Source: Nocardioides jejuensis (lineage in GTDB: Bacteria; Actinomycetota; Actinomycetes; Propionibacteriales; Nocardioidaceae). Taken from it: a stretch of 64,000 nt of DNA. The notes beneath the pieces were generated by a model. It saw only the letters and a program-made list of their open reading frames with translations, ran no database searches and was not told where the DNA came from. The DNA lies in the NCBI RefSeq assembly GCF_004337475.1, contig NZ_SJZJ01000002.1, positions 124,001 to 188,000 on the forward strand, written 5' to 3'. Below, piece after piece: positions 18,391-27,771 of the stretch (the stretch's first letter is position 1; the number at the start of each line of letters is the position of its first letter). The position numbers were made by a program, and so were the translations under genes.

Positions 18391-18825
18391 GTGGAGTACG
18401 CCGAGCGACTGTTCGTCCCCCTGCGCTGGTGGGTGCAGGCGACCATGCTCGTCGCCACCTTCTGGCTCGCGCTCGTGGTCGCGGTGCCGCCGGTCGCGGC
18501 GTTCAGCATCATCGCGGTCATCGCCGCGCTCGTCGCCGCGGGCTTCCTGCGGTACGGCGCGATCCGGGTCCAGGTCACCGACGGCGAGCTCCGCGCCGGC
18601 CGCGCCCACCTCCCCCTCGGGTACGTCGGCACCGTGACGCCGCTCGACAAGGAGCAGACCCGCCTGCTGGCCGGTCGCGACGCCAACGCCCGTGCCTACC
18701 TCGCCATGCGCCCCTACGTGAAGCGCTCCGTGCGGATCGACGTCAACGACCCGCAGGACCCCACGCCGTACTGGCTGGTGTCGACGCGCCGTCCGAAGCA
18801 GCTCGCGGCCGCACTCGCTCGCTGA
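18391..18825 (+). CDS. DUF3093 membrane protein
   Basis: A 144-residue protein starting at a GTG (VEYAERLFVPLRWW) with two adjacent transmembrane helices (about 12-55) and a soluble C-terminal domain containing 'VTDGELRAGRAHLPLGYVG'. This matches DUF3093. The GTG is preferred over a more upstream ATG at 18340 because the family begins close to 'EYAERL' and AGGA lies upstream. Divergent from dut, as Rv2698 is in M. tuberculosis (from memory). Function unknown. Confidence 0.85.
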   Translation: MEYAERLFVPLRWWVQATMLVATFWLALVVAVPPVAAFSIIAVIAALVAAGFLRYGAIRVQVTDGELRAGRAHLPLGYVGTVTPLDKEQTRLLAGRDANARAYLAMRPYVKRSVRIDVNDPQDPTPYWLVSTRRPKQLAAALAR

Positions 18826-18880
18826 GGGCCCGTGCCGACTAGGGTGGGCTGCAACGTCCACCCCTGAGGAAGGCACCACC

Positions 18881-19246
18881 GTGGCAAAGGGTTCCAAGGC
18901 CTGGTCGATCATGTCGCTCGGCGCGGCTGTCGGCAGCGCCGCCGTTGCGAAGAAGACGCTCAACACCGGCTGGACCAAGGCCACCGGCAAGACCCCGCCG
19001 GCCAACCCGGCCGACCCCGACGTCAACGTCTGGGAGGCCGTCGCCTGGGCCGCCGCGAGCGGCACGTTCGTCAACATCATGAAGATGCTGGCCACCCGCC
19101 GCGCCGCGAACTACTACCTCAAGTCGACCGGCAACCTTCCGCCGGAGCTGCGGGCCGACGGCAACAAGGCGCCGTCCGGCAAGAAGCCGAAGAAGAAGTC
19201 GTCCGCCGACGACATCGCCGACATCGTCTCCGCCGGCGTCAACTGA
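18881..19246 (+). CDS. DUF4235 family protein
   Basis: A 121-residue small protein beginning at GTG with a GAGGAAGG Shine-Dalgarno. The first 80 residues contain the DUF4235 pattern: a hydrophobic 'IMSLGAAVGSAAVAKK', a tryptophan-containing middle, and 'WAAASGTFVNIMKMLATRRAA' as a second amphipathic or membrane segment. The C-terminus is Lys-rich. Probably membrane-associated; function unknown. It is followed by a very strong bidirectional hairpin. Confidence 0.87.
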   Translation: MAKGSKAWSIMSLGAAVGSAAVAKKTLNTGWTKATGKTPPANPADPDVNVWEAVAWAAASGTFVNIMKMLATRRAANYYLKSTGNLPPELRADGNKAPSGKKPKKKSSADDIADIVSAGVN

Positions 19247-19254
19247 CTGCTCAC

Positions 19255-19301
19255 AACGCCGAAGGGCGCCGTACCTCGGAGGTACGGCGCCCTTCGGCGT
19301 T
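19255..19301. terminator. Bidirectional hairpin terminator (22-bp perfect stem)
   Basis: AACGCCGAAGGGCGCCGTAC... pairs perfectly over 22 bp (19255-19276 with 19280-19301) around a 3-base CGG loop. It lies 8 bases after the DUF4235 stop and 8 bases after the convergent DUF4193 stop, so it can terminate both. No U-run is required or seen. Confidence 0.9.
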
Positions 19302-19309
19302 GATGATGA

Positions 19310-19600
19310 TCAGGCGCAGTCGCGGCAGGTCATCGTCTTCTCGTCAGCCAGCTGGCTGCGGTGGTGCACCAGGAAGCAGCTCATGCAGGTGAACTCGTCC
19401 TCCTGCTTCGGCTTGACCTCGACGCTGAGCTCCTCGTGCGAGAGATCGGCGCCGGGCAGCTCGAAGGATTCCGCGGCTTCCGCCTCGTCCTCGTCCACCT
19501 TGCCCGAGGTCTTGTCGTTTCGACGAGCCTTGAGCTCCTCGATCGAGTCTTCCTTCTGCTCTTCCTCAGTCTTGCGAGGTGCGTCGTAATCAGTCGCCAT
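19310..19600 (-). CDS. DUF4193 zinc-ribbon-like protein
   Basis: A 96-residue acidic protein of the DUF4193 family: starts MATDYDAPR, has a charged 'KTEEEQKEDSIEELKARR' segment, and ends with four cysteines as CMSC...CRDC, a likely zinc ribbon. Conserved in nearly all actinobacteria. From memory it corresponds to Rv2699c, next to DUF3093 and near dut. Role unknown; the zinc ribbon suggests nucleic-acid or RNA-polymerase association. Confidence 0.9.
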   Translation of the reverse strand: MATDYDAPRKTEEEQKEDSIEELKARRNDKTSGKVDEDEAEAAESFELPGADLSHEELSVEVKPKQEDEFTCMSCFLVHHRSQLADEKTMTCRDCA

Positions 19601-19756
19601 GCGTCTCTCCCAGGTCTTCGTCTACCGCGTCTACTCCGTGCAACTCCCGACTGCGGCGGGGCAGATTGTGCACCATCCCTCGCGCCGATGCACGTGTATC
19701 CCAGCGTTGCGTGCACGGAACTGTGAGCGCGTGCGGAGTATTCCCGATTTCCGGTC

Positions 19757-19770
19757 CCGGTCCGGACCGG
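19757..19770. repeat. 14-bp perfect palindrome in the DUF4193/IMPase gap
   Basis: CCGGTCCGGACCGG lies 13 bases past the stop of the inositol-phosphatase-like gene (minus strand), in the 182-bp gap that also holds the DUF4193 promoter. It could be a weak terminator or a protein-binding site. No other structure was recognised in the gap. Confidence 0.35.
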
Positions 19771-19782
19771 TTGCAGGCCGTC

Positions 19783-20607
19783 TCAGCCCAGGAAGCCGCT
19801 GGCCACCGCCAGCGTGCGGAAAGCAGCGAATCCGGAGGACGGCGCCGCGATGACGACATCGCGGCCCGTCGCGCCCTTCGTGAGCTCCACCCGGGCGCCT
19901 GCCTCGCGGGCAACGAGCGCCGCAGCCGCGTGGTCCCACACCTGCACGCCCTCCTCGACGTAGGCGTCGGCGCCGCCCTCGGCGACCCGGCAGAGGTCCA
20001 GCGCGCAGGAGCCGAGGCGACGGATGTCACGGACCTTCGGCAGCATCCGGGCCACCGCGGCTGCCTGGACGCCGCGGACCTCCGCGGAGTAGCTGAACCC
20101 GGTGAGGACCAGGCGCTCGGCCAGCGGCGCCTCCGCGCGTACGCCGATCGGTCGACCGTCGCGGGTTGCTCCCCCGCCAGCCGTCGCGGCGTACTCCGTG
20201 CCTGAGGCGACGTCGATGACGACGCCGACGATCATCTCGCCGCCGCCCAGGTCGTCGGCGCGCTCGGCGGCGATGGAGACCGCGTAGTGCGGGATGCCGT
20301 AGAGGAAGTTCACGGTGCCGTCGATGGGGTCGACGATCCAGCGGATGCCGCTCGACCCGTCGATCGAGCGACCGCCCTCCTCGCCGAGGAAGCTGTCGTC
20401 CGGACGGGCCGCCAGGATCCGCTCGCGGATCAGGGCCTCGCTGGCCCGGTCGGTCTCGGTCACGACGTCGACGTCGCTCGACTTGGTGTCGGCGACCTCG
20501 ACGGTGCCGGCGCGGGCCTCCCGCACGAGCTCCGCTGCCTCGCGGGCGACCTCGAGAGCCAGGGCCAGCAGATCGCCCGGACGCGAGGTGACCGAGGCGC
20601 TGGTCAT
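19783..20607 (-). CDS. Inositol monophosphatase family protein (SuhB-like)
   Basis: A 274-residue Mg2+-dependent phosphatase. The three metal-site motifs are present: EEGG near residue 75, [12 protein letters not shown] near residue 90, and [15 protein letters not shown] near residue 215. The substrate is probably inositol phosphate or a related sugar phosphate; inositol is needed for phosphatidylinositol and mycothiol in actinobacteria. Its ATG forms an ATGA overlap with the hemH stop. By position it corresponds to suhB (Rv2701c, from memory). Confidence 0.93.
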   Translation of the reverse strand: MTSASVTSRPGDLLALALEVAREAAELVREARAGTVEVADTKSSDVDVVTETDRASEALIRERILAARPDDSFLGEEGGRSIDGSSGIRWIVDPIDGTVNFLYGIPHYAVSIAAERADDLGGGEMIVGVVIDVASGTEYAATAGGGATRDGRPIGVRAEAPLAERLVLTGFSYSAEVRGVQAAAVARMLPKVRDIRRLGSCALDLCRVAEGGADAYVEEGVQVWDHAAAALVAREAGARVELTKGATGRDVVIAAPSSGFAAFRTLAVASGFLG

Positions 20608-21701
20608 CGGTCAGCCCCACCGACCGTGGGTCGGTCGCCCTGCTGGAGGTTGGCGCAGCAGTCCGGCGCGCAGCGGTCCCAGCAGGCAGGGAGGCCGCCC
20701 TCGGCGGGCCGGCCGATCGGGATGCCACGCTCGACGGCTGCGCGCTCGAGCACCAGCTCGCGGACCATCGCGACGAAGCGCGGGTCGATGCCGGCGGTGG
20801 CGGCGCGCACGTAGGTGATCCCGAGCTTCTCCGCCGTGGCCGCCGCCTCGGTGTCGAGGTCCCAGACCACCTCCATGTGGTCGGAGACGAAGCCGATCGG
20901 GATGGTCACGACGGCGGCGGTGCCGTGCTCGACGAGCTGGGCCAGGTGGTCGTTGACGTCGGGCTCCAGCCAGGGCACGTGCGGTGCGCCCGAGCGGGAG
21001 CAGTAGACGAGCTGGTGGCGGAACCGGTGGCCGGTCTCGAGACGCACCCGCTCGACGATCTCCTCCATCACGCTGCGGTGCTGGAGGTCGTAGGCACCGC
21101 CGTCGGGTCCGCTCGCGTCGTTCATCGCCGTCGGGATGGAGTGGGTGACGAAGGAGAGGTGCGCCGCCTCGCGCTCGGCGTCGGGGAGGTCGGCGACCGC
21201 GGTGAGCGTCGCGTCGACCATCGCATCGATGAAGCCCGGGTGGTTGAACGAGCGCCGCAGCACGTCGAGCTCGAGCTCCGTGCCCTCGGGCAGCGCGGCG
21301 ACGGCGTCCGCGAGGTTCTCGCGGTACTGCCGACAGCTCGAGTACGACGAGTAGACGCTGGTGAAGAAGACCGCGGCACGCTTCACGCCGTCGGCCACCA
21401 TCTGCTCCAGCGCCTCGCCGATGTAGGGGCCCCAGTTGCGGTTGCCCCAGTAGACCGGCAGGTCGAGACCGTTGCCGGCGAGGTCCTCGCGGATGGCGGC
21501 AAGGAACTCGCGGTTGCGGTCGTTGATCGGCGACTTCCCCCCGAAGTGGAAGTAGTGCTCACCCACCTCCACGAGCCGTTCGCGCGGGATGCCGCGGCCG
21601 CGGGTGACGTTCTCGAGGAACGGCACGACCTCCTCGGGGGCCTCCGGACCGCCGAAGGAGACCAGCAGGAGGGCGTCGTACGGCGAGGGGTCGTGCTGCA
21701 T
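20604..21701 (-). CDS. hemH: Ferrochelatase (coproporphyrin ferrochelatase)
   Basis: A 365-residue protein that inserts Fe2+ into a porphyrin in haem synthesis; in actinobacteria the substrate is usually coproporphyrin III. Visible features include [14 protein letters not shown] at the N-terminus, '[11 protein letters not shown]', [15 protein letters not shown], '[12 protein letters not shown]' with the catalytic His, and '[18 protein letters not shown]'. The C-terminal '[11 protein letters not shown]' supplies the extra Cys residues used for a [2Fe-2S] cluster in actinobacterial ferrochelatases. Start at 21701 gives the expected N-terminus. It is divergent from sepH and coupled to the IMPase-like gene. 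Confidence 0.95.
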   Translation of the reverse strand: MQHDPSPYDALLLVSFGGPEAPEEVVPFLENVTRGRGIPRERLVEVGEHYFHFGGKSPINDRNREFLAAIREDLAGNGLDLPVYWGNRNWGPYIGEALEQMVADGVKRAAVFFTSVYSSYSSCRQYRENLADAVAALPEGTELELDVLRRSFNHPGFIDAMVDATLTAVADLPDAEREAAHLSFVTHSIPTAMNDASGPDGGAYDLQHRSVMEEIVERVRLETGHRFRHQLVYCSRSGAPHVPWLEPDVNDHLAQLVEHGTAAVVTIPIGFVSDHMEVVWDLDTEAAATAEKLGITYVRAATAGIDPRFVAMVRELVLERAAVERGIPIGRPAEGGLPACWDRCAPDCCANLQQGDRPTVGGADR

Positions 21702-21788
21702 GCCCCCATCGTAGAGAGACGTGGCGTAGGGTTCGGGAAACGGAGTCGACCAGCGACCAGCCGGGCCATGTTTGTAAGGGACGTCACG

Positions 21789-22772
21789 ATGCAGCACCTC
21801 TCGCTCACGGGGCTGAGCGATGACGGGCGCCGCCTGATGATGACCGACGGTGCGGGCAACGGGTTCTTCCTCGATGTCGATCACCGACTCCGTGCTGCTC
21901 TCCGTGACAACCGCACGACCGGCCCCGCTCCGAGGGAGAAGAAGATGGAGTCCACCCTTCGTCCGCGCGACATCCAGACCCGGATCCGGGCCGGTGAGTC
22001 CGCCGAGTCGGTGGCCACCGCCGCCGGCACGTCGGTCGACCGGATCATGGTCTTCGCCGCACCTGTCCTCGCCGAGCGCGAGCACATGGCCGAGCGCGCG
22101 CAGAAGGGTGCGGTCCGTCGCCGCGGCACCGCCGAGGCGGGGGCCCGGACCCTGGGTGACGCCGTCACGCTGCAGCTGCGTCCGCACGGCGTGCACGCAG
22201 AGGACGTCGAGTGGGACGCCTGGCGCCGCGAGGACGGCCGCTGGGTGCTGACCGCCGAGTACCTCTGCGACGCGCGCGCCGGCCAGGCCCGCTTCGCCTT
22301 CGACATCCCGGGCAACTACGTCCTCACCGAGAACGACGACGCCCGCTGGCTGATCGGCGACGCGCTCGAGACCTCCCCGGTGGCACCGCAGCGCGACGAC
22401 CTGCAGCAGGCCCGCGAGCGTCGCCTGGCGCCGGTCGAGGACACCGAGCCGACTGTCCCGGTCTTCACCACGTCTCCCGAGGCGCCGTCGGCGCCCGTCG
22501 AGACGCCGGCCCCTGCCGCTCAGGCCCCGGTGGCCCCGACGCCCGCAGCCCCTGCCGCTCCGGCTGCTCAGGCCCCGGCTGCGGCTCCCGCTGCGCCGAA
22601 GCCGACCGCACCTGCCGCGGCTGCTGCGGCAGCGCGCGACGAGGTCCCGCTCGGCGAGGCGCCGGAGCGCACCGAGGAGCCGGCCCGCAAGCCCGTCCCG
22701 AAGAACAAGCGCGGTCGCGCCTCCGTCCCGAGCTGGGACGAGATCATGTTCGGCGGTCCATCGGAGCGCTGA
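21789..22772 (+). CDS. sepH: Septation protein SepH
   Basis: A 327-residue protein matching SepH (DUF3071), an actinobacterial cell-division factor that binds FtsZ and promotes its assembly. The N-terminal ~200 residues carry the family pattern '[17 protein letters not shown]' and a helix-turn-helix-like '[19 protein letters not shown]'. An Ala/Pro-rich linker (about 225-285) follows, then a conserved basic C-terminus ending '[14 protein letters not shown]'. AAGGGA upstream of the ATG supports the start. Its last 29 bases overlap the convergent DUF2127 gene. Confidence 0.92.
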   Translation: MQHLSLTGLSDDGRRLMMTDGAGNGFFLDVDHRLRAALRDNRTTGPAPREKKMESTLRPRDIQTRIRAGESAESVATAAGTSVDRIMVFAAPVLAEREHMAERAQKGAVRRRGTAEAGARTLGDAVTLQLRPHGVHAEDVEWDAWRREDGRWVLTAEYLCDARAGQARFAFDIPGNYVLTENDDARWLIGDALETSPVAPQRDDLQQARERRLAPVEDTEPTVPVFTTSPEAPSAPVETPAPAAQAPVAPTPAAPAAPAAQAPAAAPAAPKPTAPAAAAAAARDEVPLGEAPERTEEPARKPVPKNKRGRASVPSWDEIMFGGPSER

Positions 22773-23538
22773 GGGCGGCCTTCTCGACCTCGAGCACGGC
22801 CACCGAGTGCCGCTCCGCCTCGAAGGCGGCGTGACCACCGCGCACCCCGAAGAGCCGCTTGGACCACACCAGGTAGGCGACGGCGGCGAGGTTGACCAGC
22901 AGCGCCAGCACCTTGATCAGACTGATGTGGTGGGCCACCTCGTAGAGCTCCCACGGGATGAACGCCGAGGTGCCGACCACGGCGACGTACTCGCCCCAGC
23001 GCTTGAGCAGCCACAGCCCGATGCCCTCGAGGAACTGCAGGCCGGCGTACGCCGCGACGCCCACCGCCGCCCAGATCAGGGTGTCGTGGCCGAAGTGCAT
23101 CGCCTTCTGGATCAGGTGGATCGGGCTGGTCTCCTGGACGTCGACATGCATGCGGTCGGCGATCGGCTTGAACAGCGGCAGGTAGGTGTCGAACCAGTGC
23201 TGCAGGCTGTTGCGCGCACCCTCGAAGCGGTAGATGCCGTAAGCGATGCCCGACAGGATCAGGCCGCGGATCAGGCGTTCGACGGCCAGCAGGCGCAGGA
23301 TGAAGGCGTCCTTGAGCGCCTTGCCGCGCAGCACGATCGGCGCGGTGTCGGCCGGCCCGGACAGCTGCGGTGCGCCGGGGACGTACAGGTCGCACCGCAG
23401 GCAGCGCCACGCCTCTCCGGCGGGCGTCGTGACGTGCAACCGGGCAGCGAGCGCTTCCTCGTCGGGACGGAAGGTGACGTGCCCGCGGGCGCCGCACGAG
23501 CGGAGGTTCCAGTCACGCGCACGCGGCTTCAGGTCCAT
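22744..23538 (-). CDS. DUF2127 membrane protein
   Basis: A 264-residue protein with a short Cys-containing N-terminal part ([10 protein letters not shown]...CLRCDLY, zinc-ribbon-like, residues 14-52). An integral membrane DUF2127 domain with about four helices follows (residues 80-235), including '[16 protein letters not shown]' and '[21 protein letters not shown]'. Function unknown. The zinc-ribbon-plus-DUF2127 layout is less common than DUF2127 alone. The 3' end overlaps the convergent sepH gene by 29 bases. Confidence 0.87.
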   Translation of the reverse strand: MDLKPRARDWNLRSCGARGHVTFRPDEEALAARLHVTTPAGEAWRCLRCDLYVPGAPQLSGPADTAPIVLRGKALKDAFILRLLAVERLIRGLILSGIAYGIYRFEGARNSLQHWFDTYLPLFKPIADRMHVDVQETSPIHLIQKAMHFGHDTLIWAAVGVAAYAGLQFLEGIGLWLLKRWGEYVAVVGTSAFIPWELYEVAHHISLIKVLALLVNLAAVAYLVWSKRLFGVRGGHAAFEAERHSVAVLEVEKAALSAPMDRRT

Positions 23539-23555
23539 GCGCGCAGCATGTCAGG

Positions 23556-24368
23556 TCAGCGGGCGCGACCGGCGGCGATCCAGCCGGACCAGCTGCCGGG
23601 GTAGAGCGCAGCCGCGATACCCAGCGTCTCCAGGGCGAGGATGTCGTGGCACGCGGTCACTCCGCTGCCGCAGTAGACGGCGACGTCCTTGCCGATGCCC
23701 GCCCCGACGTGGCGATACGAGTCGCGCAGCGTGTGGACGTCCTGGAAGTGACCGTGGTTGTCGAGGTTCCACGCCGTCGGGTGGTTGACCGCGCCCGGGA
23801 TGTGGCCCGCGACGGGATCGATCGGCTCGACCTCGCCGCGGAAGCGCTCGGGCGCCCGCGCGTCGATCAGCGTGCCCGCCCCGGCGATGCGCGCAGCGCC
23901 GTCCGCATCGACGACCGGCATCGAGCCGGGCACGCCGTGGAAGTCGCCGGGAGTCGTCACGACAGGGCCGGACTCGACCTCTCCCCCGGCCGCCGTCCAG
24001 GCCGACCAGCCGCCGTCGAGGACACGCACGTCCGGGTGCCCGTAGTGGCGCAGCAGCCACCAGGCGCGCGAAGCGGCGTGACCGGCCCAGTCGTCGTAGA
24101 CGACGACGGGCGTCTCCAGGCCCACGCCGGCCCGCTGCATCGCAGCGACGAAGACCGCCGGCTCGGGCAGCGGATGGCGGCCGCCCTCGCCGGGTGGCGC
24201 AGCCAGGTCGGCGTTCATGTCGACGTACGCCGCCCCGGGGATGTGGCCCGCCTCATGATCGGCCGGACCACCCGGTCCGCCCATCCGGTAGCGGACGTCG
24301 AGGAGGACGGGACGACGTCCCGAGTCGAGCAGGGAGCGGAGCTCCTCTGCGGACACCAGCGGCGTCAT
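23556..24368 (-). CDS. Sulfurtransferase with two rhodanese domains
   Basis: A 270-residue tandem rhodanese of the thiosulfate/3-mercaptopyruvate sulfurtransferase type. The N-terminal domain (residues 1-130) lacks the catalytic Cys. The C-terminal domain (about 140-270) holds it in 'VAVYCGSGVTACHD'. Both domains have the usual 'LLDVRYR' and 'LIDARAPERFRG' openings. It transfers sulfur from mercaptopyruvate or thiosulfate to thiols or cyanide. The ATG overlaps the stop of the aldo/keto reductase gene (ATGA), so the two are coupled. Confidence 0.93.
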   Translation of the reverse strand: MTPLVSAEELRSLLDSGRRPVLLDVRYRMGGPGGPADHEAGHIPGAAYVDMNADLAAPPGEGGRHPLPEPAVFVAAMQRAGVGLETPVVVYDDWAGHAASRAWWLLRHYGHPDVRVLDGGWSAWTAAGGEVESGPVVTTPGDFHGVPGSMPVVDADGAARIAGAGTLIDARAPERFRGEVEPIDPVAGHIPGAVNHPTAWNLDNHGHFQDVHTLRDSYRHVGAGIGKDVAVYCGSGVTACHDILALETLGIAAALYPGSWSGWIAAGRAR

Positions 24369-25375
24369 GACGGCCGCGCCTGCGGCGTGTTCTTCGCGGT
24401 GAGCGCGGGGTCACGGGTGACGACATCGCCCAGCGCGGCGTCGATGCGGGACATCACCTCGGGATCGAGCTTCACGCCGACCGCCTTGACGTTCTCGTGC
24501 ACCTGCTCGGGACGCGAGGCGCCGACGATCGCGGACGCCACGTTGTCGTTCTGGAGGACCCAGGCGACGGCGAGCTGGGCCGGCGTCAGGTCGACCTCGG
24601 CGGCGATCGGCACGAGACCCTGGACCGCGGTCAGCACGTCGTCGCGCAGCCAGCGCCCGACCATGTCGGCGCCACCCTTCTCGTCGGTCGCGCGCGACCC
24701 GGCGGGCGGCGGGGTACCGGGTAGGTACTTGCCGGTCAGCACGCCCTGGGCGATCGGCGACCAGACGATCTGTGACACCCCGAGCTCGCGCGAGGCGGGC
24801 ACCACCTCGTCCTCGATCACGCGCCACAGCATGGAGTACTGCGGCTGGCTCGAGATCAGCTGGATGCCGAGCTCCTTCGCCAGCGCGTGGCCTGCGCGAA
24901 TCTGGTCGGCGGTCCACTCGCTGACGCCGATGTAGAGCGCCTTGCCTTGACGGACGACGTCGGCGAACGCCTGCATCGTCTCCTCGAGCGGCGTCTCCAC
25001 GTCGTACCGGTGGGCCTGGTAGAGGTCGACGTAGTCAGTCTGGAGGCGACGAAGCGATCCGTTGATCGACTCCAGGATGTGCTTGCGCGAGAGCCCCGAG
25101 TCGTTGTGACCGCGCGGTCCGGTGGGCCAGTAGACCTTCGTGAAGATCTCGACCGACTCACGCCGTTCGCCCTTCAGCGCCTCGCCGAGCACCGTCTCGG
25201 CGGCTGTGTTGGCGTAGACGTCGGCTGTGTCGTACGACGTGATGCCCGCGTCGAGCGCCGCCCGCACGCACTGCGTGGCGACGTCGTTCTCGACCTGGGA
25301 CCCATGGGTGATCCAGTTGCCGTACGTGATCTCCGAGATCTTGAGCCCGCTGTTCCCGAGGTACCTGAAGTCCAT
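24365..25375 (-). CDS. Aldo/keto reductase (potassium-channel beta-subunit-like)
   Basis: A 336-residue NADPH-dependent oxidoreductase with the (beta/alpha)8 AKR fold. The catalytic tetrad is visible: Asp in 'SYDTADVYAN', Tyr in that same stretch, Lys in 'IFTKVYW' and His in 'DLYQAHRYD'. The N-terminus MDFRYLGNSGLKISEITYG and the C-terminal 'AIVGASRPEQVHENVKAVG' resemble the Kv-beta/YghZ subgroup. Substrate unknown. Coupled to the rhodanese gene by ATGA and divergent from thymidine kinase with a 59-bp gap. Confidence 0.93.
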   Translation of the reverse strand: MDFRYLGNSGLKISEITYGNWITHGSQVENDVATQCVRAALDAGITSYDTADVYANTAAETVLGEALKGERRESVEIFTKVYWPTGPRGHNDSGLSRKHILESINGSLRRLQTDYVDLYQAHRYDVETPLEETMQAFADVVRQGKALYIGVSEWTADQIRAGHALAKELGIQLISSQPQYSMLWRVIEDEVVPASRELGVSQIVWSPIAQGVLTGKYLPGTPPPAGSRATDEKGGADMVGRWLRDDVLTAVQGLVPIAAEVDLTPAQLAVAWVLQNDNVASAIVGASRPEQVHENVKAVGVKLDPEVMSRIDAALGDVVTRDPALTAKNTPQARPS

Positions 25376-25434
25376 GCCTGCGAGTCTGCACCGACGGTCA
25401 AGGACGTCGGTGGCGGCTGGCATGATTCTCCGCT

Positions 25435-26082
25435 GTGGCTGAACTGATCTTCCGTACCGGCACGATGGACGCCGGCAAGAGCACCCTGGCGCTCCAGACC
25501 AACCACAACCACGCCGCGCGCGGCCGCGTCGGGCTGATCTTCACCACCAAGGACCGGGCCGGCGAGGCCGTCCTGTCGAGCCGGCTGGGCCTCACCCACC
25601 AGGCCGTCGAAGTCAACCCCGACTTCGACTTCTGGAAGCACGTCGTCCAGTCGCTGACCGCCGGCGCCCGGATCGACTACCTGATCTGCGACGAGGCCCA
25701 GTTCTACGCTCCGGCGCAGATCGAGGACCTCGCCAAGATCGTCGACGAGCTGCAGATCGACGTCTTCTGCTTCGGCATCCTCACCGACTTCCGCACGAAG
25801 CTCTTCCCGGGCTCCGCACGCCTGGTCGAGCTCGCCGACCGCACCGAGGTGCTGCAGGTCGAGGCGCTCTGCTGGTGCGGCAAGAAGGCCACCCACAACG
25901 CCCGCACCGAGAACGGCGCGATGGTCACCGAGGGCGACCAGGTCGTCGTCGGCGACGTCGTCGAGGATGCCGACGTCCGGGTCGCGTACGAGGTGCTCTG
26001 CCGCCAGCACCACCGCCGTGCCCTCACCGCCGCCCGCGCGAAGGCCGTCTCGCTGGCTCCGGAGCCCCTGCCGTTCGGCTGA
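25435..26082 (+). CDS. tdk: Thymidine kinase (type II)
   Basis: A 215-residue enzyme that phosphorylates thymidine to dTMP in the salvage pathway. GTG start. Visible features are the P-loop GTMDAGKST (residues 9-17), the catalytic 'ICDEAQFY', the lasso region, and the structural zinc site with CWCG near residue 143 and CRQHH near residue 187. Complete. Its TGA is immediately followed by the TGA of the convergent phosphodiesterase-like gene, with no base between. Confidence 0.95.
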   Translation: MAELIFRTGTMDAGKSTLALQTNHNHAARGRVGLIFTTKDRAGEAVLSSRLGLTHQAVEVNPDFDFWKHVVQSLTAGARIDYLICDEAQFYAPAQIEDLAKIVDELQIDVFCFGILTDFRTKLFPGSARLVELADRTEVLQVEALCWCGKKATHNARTENGAMVTEGDQVVVGDVVEDADVRVAYEVLCRQHHRRALTAARAKAVSLAPEPLPFG

Positions 26083-27204
26083 TCAGCCGATCAGGATGGG
26101 GATCTCCAGCTCGTCGCGCGTGAGCGATCCATGGAGTCCGATCATGGTGTTCTCGCGCGGGAAGTCGCGGGTCGAGAAGATCGCGAGGTCGTCATGGCAG
26201 GCGACCATCACGTCACCGAGTCGCCCGGCGACGCGGTCCTCGACGGGACCGAACCAGCCACGGGCGATCGCCTCGTCGCGGCTCAGCACGGTCGCCCGAT
26301 CACCGAGGTGGGCACGCCAGGCGGCGAGCACGTCGTCGAGCGCACCGGGCTTCACGTAGAGGTGACGGAAGCGCGCCTCGCCACCGACTAGGGTGATCCC
26401 TCGCCGCAGGTGCGAGAGCTTGTCGAGCTCGATCCGCGAGCCGGCCGGCGAGTCGATCATGCCGTGGTCCGCGACGACCAGCAGGCGCACGGACTTCGGC
26501 AGGGCGTCGCGCAGGTCCTCGGCGAACTCGTCGATCAGCTGCAGCTCGACGAGCCACTCCGCCGACGCAACGCCGTACTGGTGGCCGGCCTTGTCCAGCT
26601 CGCCGTCGTAGACGTAGGTGAACGACGGCCCGTCAGCGGACTCCAGCGTCTCGGCCAGGCGGTCACCCGGTGTGTCCGCGCCGCGGTACGTCGCTCCCCG
26701 GTGTGCCGCGCGCGTGAGCCCGGACGTCGCGAACTGCTTCTTGTTGACCGCTGCGGTGTAGATGCCGCGCGCCGCCAGCTGGGCGAACGCCGTCTCGTGC
26801 GACTGGTACGTCAACGGGTCGACGTCGCGGTCCCACTGCAGATGGTTGAGCAGCTCGCCGGTCTCCGGCACGCGCGCCGTGTAGCCGACGAGCCCGTGCT
26901 GACCGGGCAGGAGACCGGTGCCCAGACTGGTCAGGCTGGTCGCGGTGGTCGACGGCACACCCGAGGTGCCGGTGGACCCGCGCAGCGAGGTCAGGAACGG
27001 CGCCGCGTGGGCGTAGCGCTCGAGCAGCTGCTGGCCAAGACCGTCGATGAGGAGCACCACGTACGCCGGCGCAGGCGGGAGGACCAGCCCCGACGGCGTC
27101 ACACCGAGCGGCTTGCCCAGCGCAGCGGCCACCGCCGGCACCACGTCAGCGATCGACCGCTCGCCGTACGCCGGGAAGCCGAGCTCGAGGCCGGGGAGGC
27201 TCAT
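26083..27204 (-). CDS. Alkaline phosphatase superfamily / nucleotide pyrophosphatase-phosphodiesterase-like protein
   Basis: A 373-residue protein of the type I phosphodiesterase/nucleotide pyrophosphatase group. Metal and nucleophile motifs are recognisable: 'VVLLIDGLGQQLL' with a metal Asp, 'GVPSTTATSLTSLGTGLLPGQHGLVGYT' with the Thr nucleophile region, and 'LLVVADHGMID' with the second metal pair. There is no signal peptide, so it is probably cytoplasmic, unlike many family members. Its ATG forms an ATGA overlap with the stop of the DUF5998 gene. Confidence 0.88.
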   Translation of the reverse strand: MSLPGLELGFPAYGERSIADVVPAVAAALGKPLGVTPSGLVLPPAPAYVVLLIDGLGQQLLERYAHAAPFLTSLRGSTGTSGVPSTTATSLTSLGTGLLPGQHGLVGYTARVPETGELLNHLQWDRDVDPLTYQSHETAFAQLAARGIYTAAVNKKQFATSGLTRAAHRGATYRGADTPGDRLAETLESADGPSFTYVYDGELDKAGHQYGVASAEWLVELQLIDEFAEDLRDALPKSVRLLVVADHGMIDSPAGSRIELDKLSHLRRGITLVGGEARFRHLYVKPGALDDVLAAWRAHLGDRATVLSRDEAIARGWFGPVEDRVAGRLGDVMVACHDDLAIFSTRDFPRENTMIGLHGSLTRDELEIPILIG

Positions 27205-27758
27205 CCCTGCGTGTGCGCGCTCAGCGACGCCGCGAACGCGAGCAGCCGGTCCACCTCGTCCTGGCCCTCGGCCGCCGCGCTGACGCGCAGCGAGAAGTCG
27301 TCGGACGCGAGCACACCGGTGTAGCCGTGGTCGGCGTCGCAGTTGGGGTCGTTGCAGCCCGCGGGCTCGAGGTCGATGCGGCCGACGCCGCCCCAGCCGA
27401 TCGTCAGCACGGCCTCGGCAGCGGGCTGTGCGCCCCGGTCCGGGTTGGTGACCATGCGGGTCACCACGACGGACTTCACGCCAGACAGGGCGATCGCCTC
27501 GGTCGAGGTCGACGTGTACGGCTGCGGGAGCAGGTCGTCACCGCCGTGCTCGTCGGTGTGGGCCAGGATCAGCCGGCTCGGGGTCAGGACGACCACGGTG
27601 ATGTGGCGGCGTACCTCGTCGTGCTCGATCGTCGGCTCGTGGTGGACGTGGAAGTCCACGATCTCCTCGCCGGCGAGCGCGGTCGCCACGCCGTCGAAGA
27701 CCACCTCGGGGTAGTACCCCGTGCGCTCGATCGCGCGCTTCAAGCTGCTCGTTGCCAT
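27201..27758 (-). CDS. DUF5998 family protein
   Basis: A 185-residue soluble protein that I recognise as the actinobacterial DUF5998 family ('LKRAIERTGYYPEVVFDGV', 'HHEPTIEHDEVRRHITVVVLTPSRLIL', 'GCNDPNCDADHGY'). MATSS was chosen as start because it gives the expected N-terminus. No function is known. The CNDPNCD cluster could bind a metal. It is coupled to the phosphodiesterase-like gene downstream and sits 14 bp from the stop of the TetR gene. Confidence 0.82.
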   Translation of the reverse strand: MATSSLKRAIERTGYYPEVVFDGVATALAGEEIVDFHVHHEPTIEHDEVRRHITVVVLTPSRLILAHTDEHGGDDLLPQPYTSTSTEAIALSGVKSVVVTRMVTNPDRGAQPAAEAVLTIGWGGVGRIDLEPAGCNDPNCDADHGYTGVLASDDFSLRVSAAAEGQDEVDRLLAFAASLSAHTQG

Positions 27759-27771
27759 GGGGCCGAGTCTG

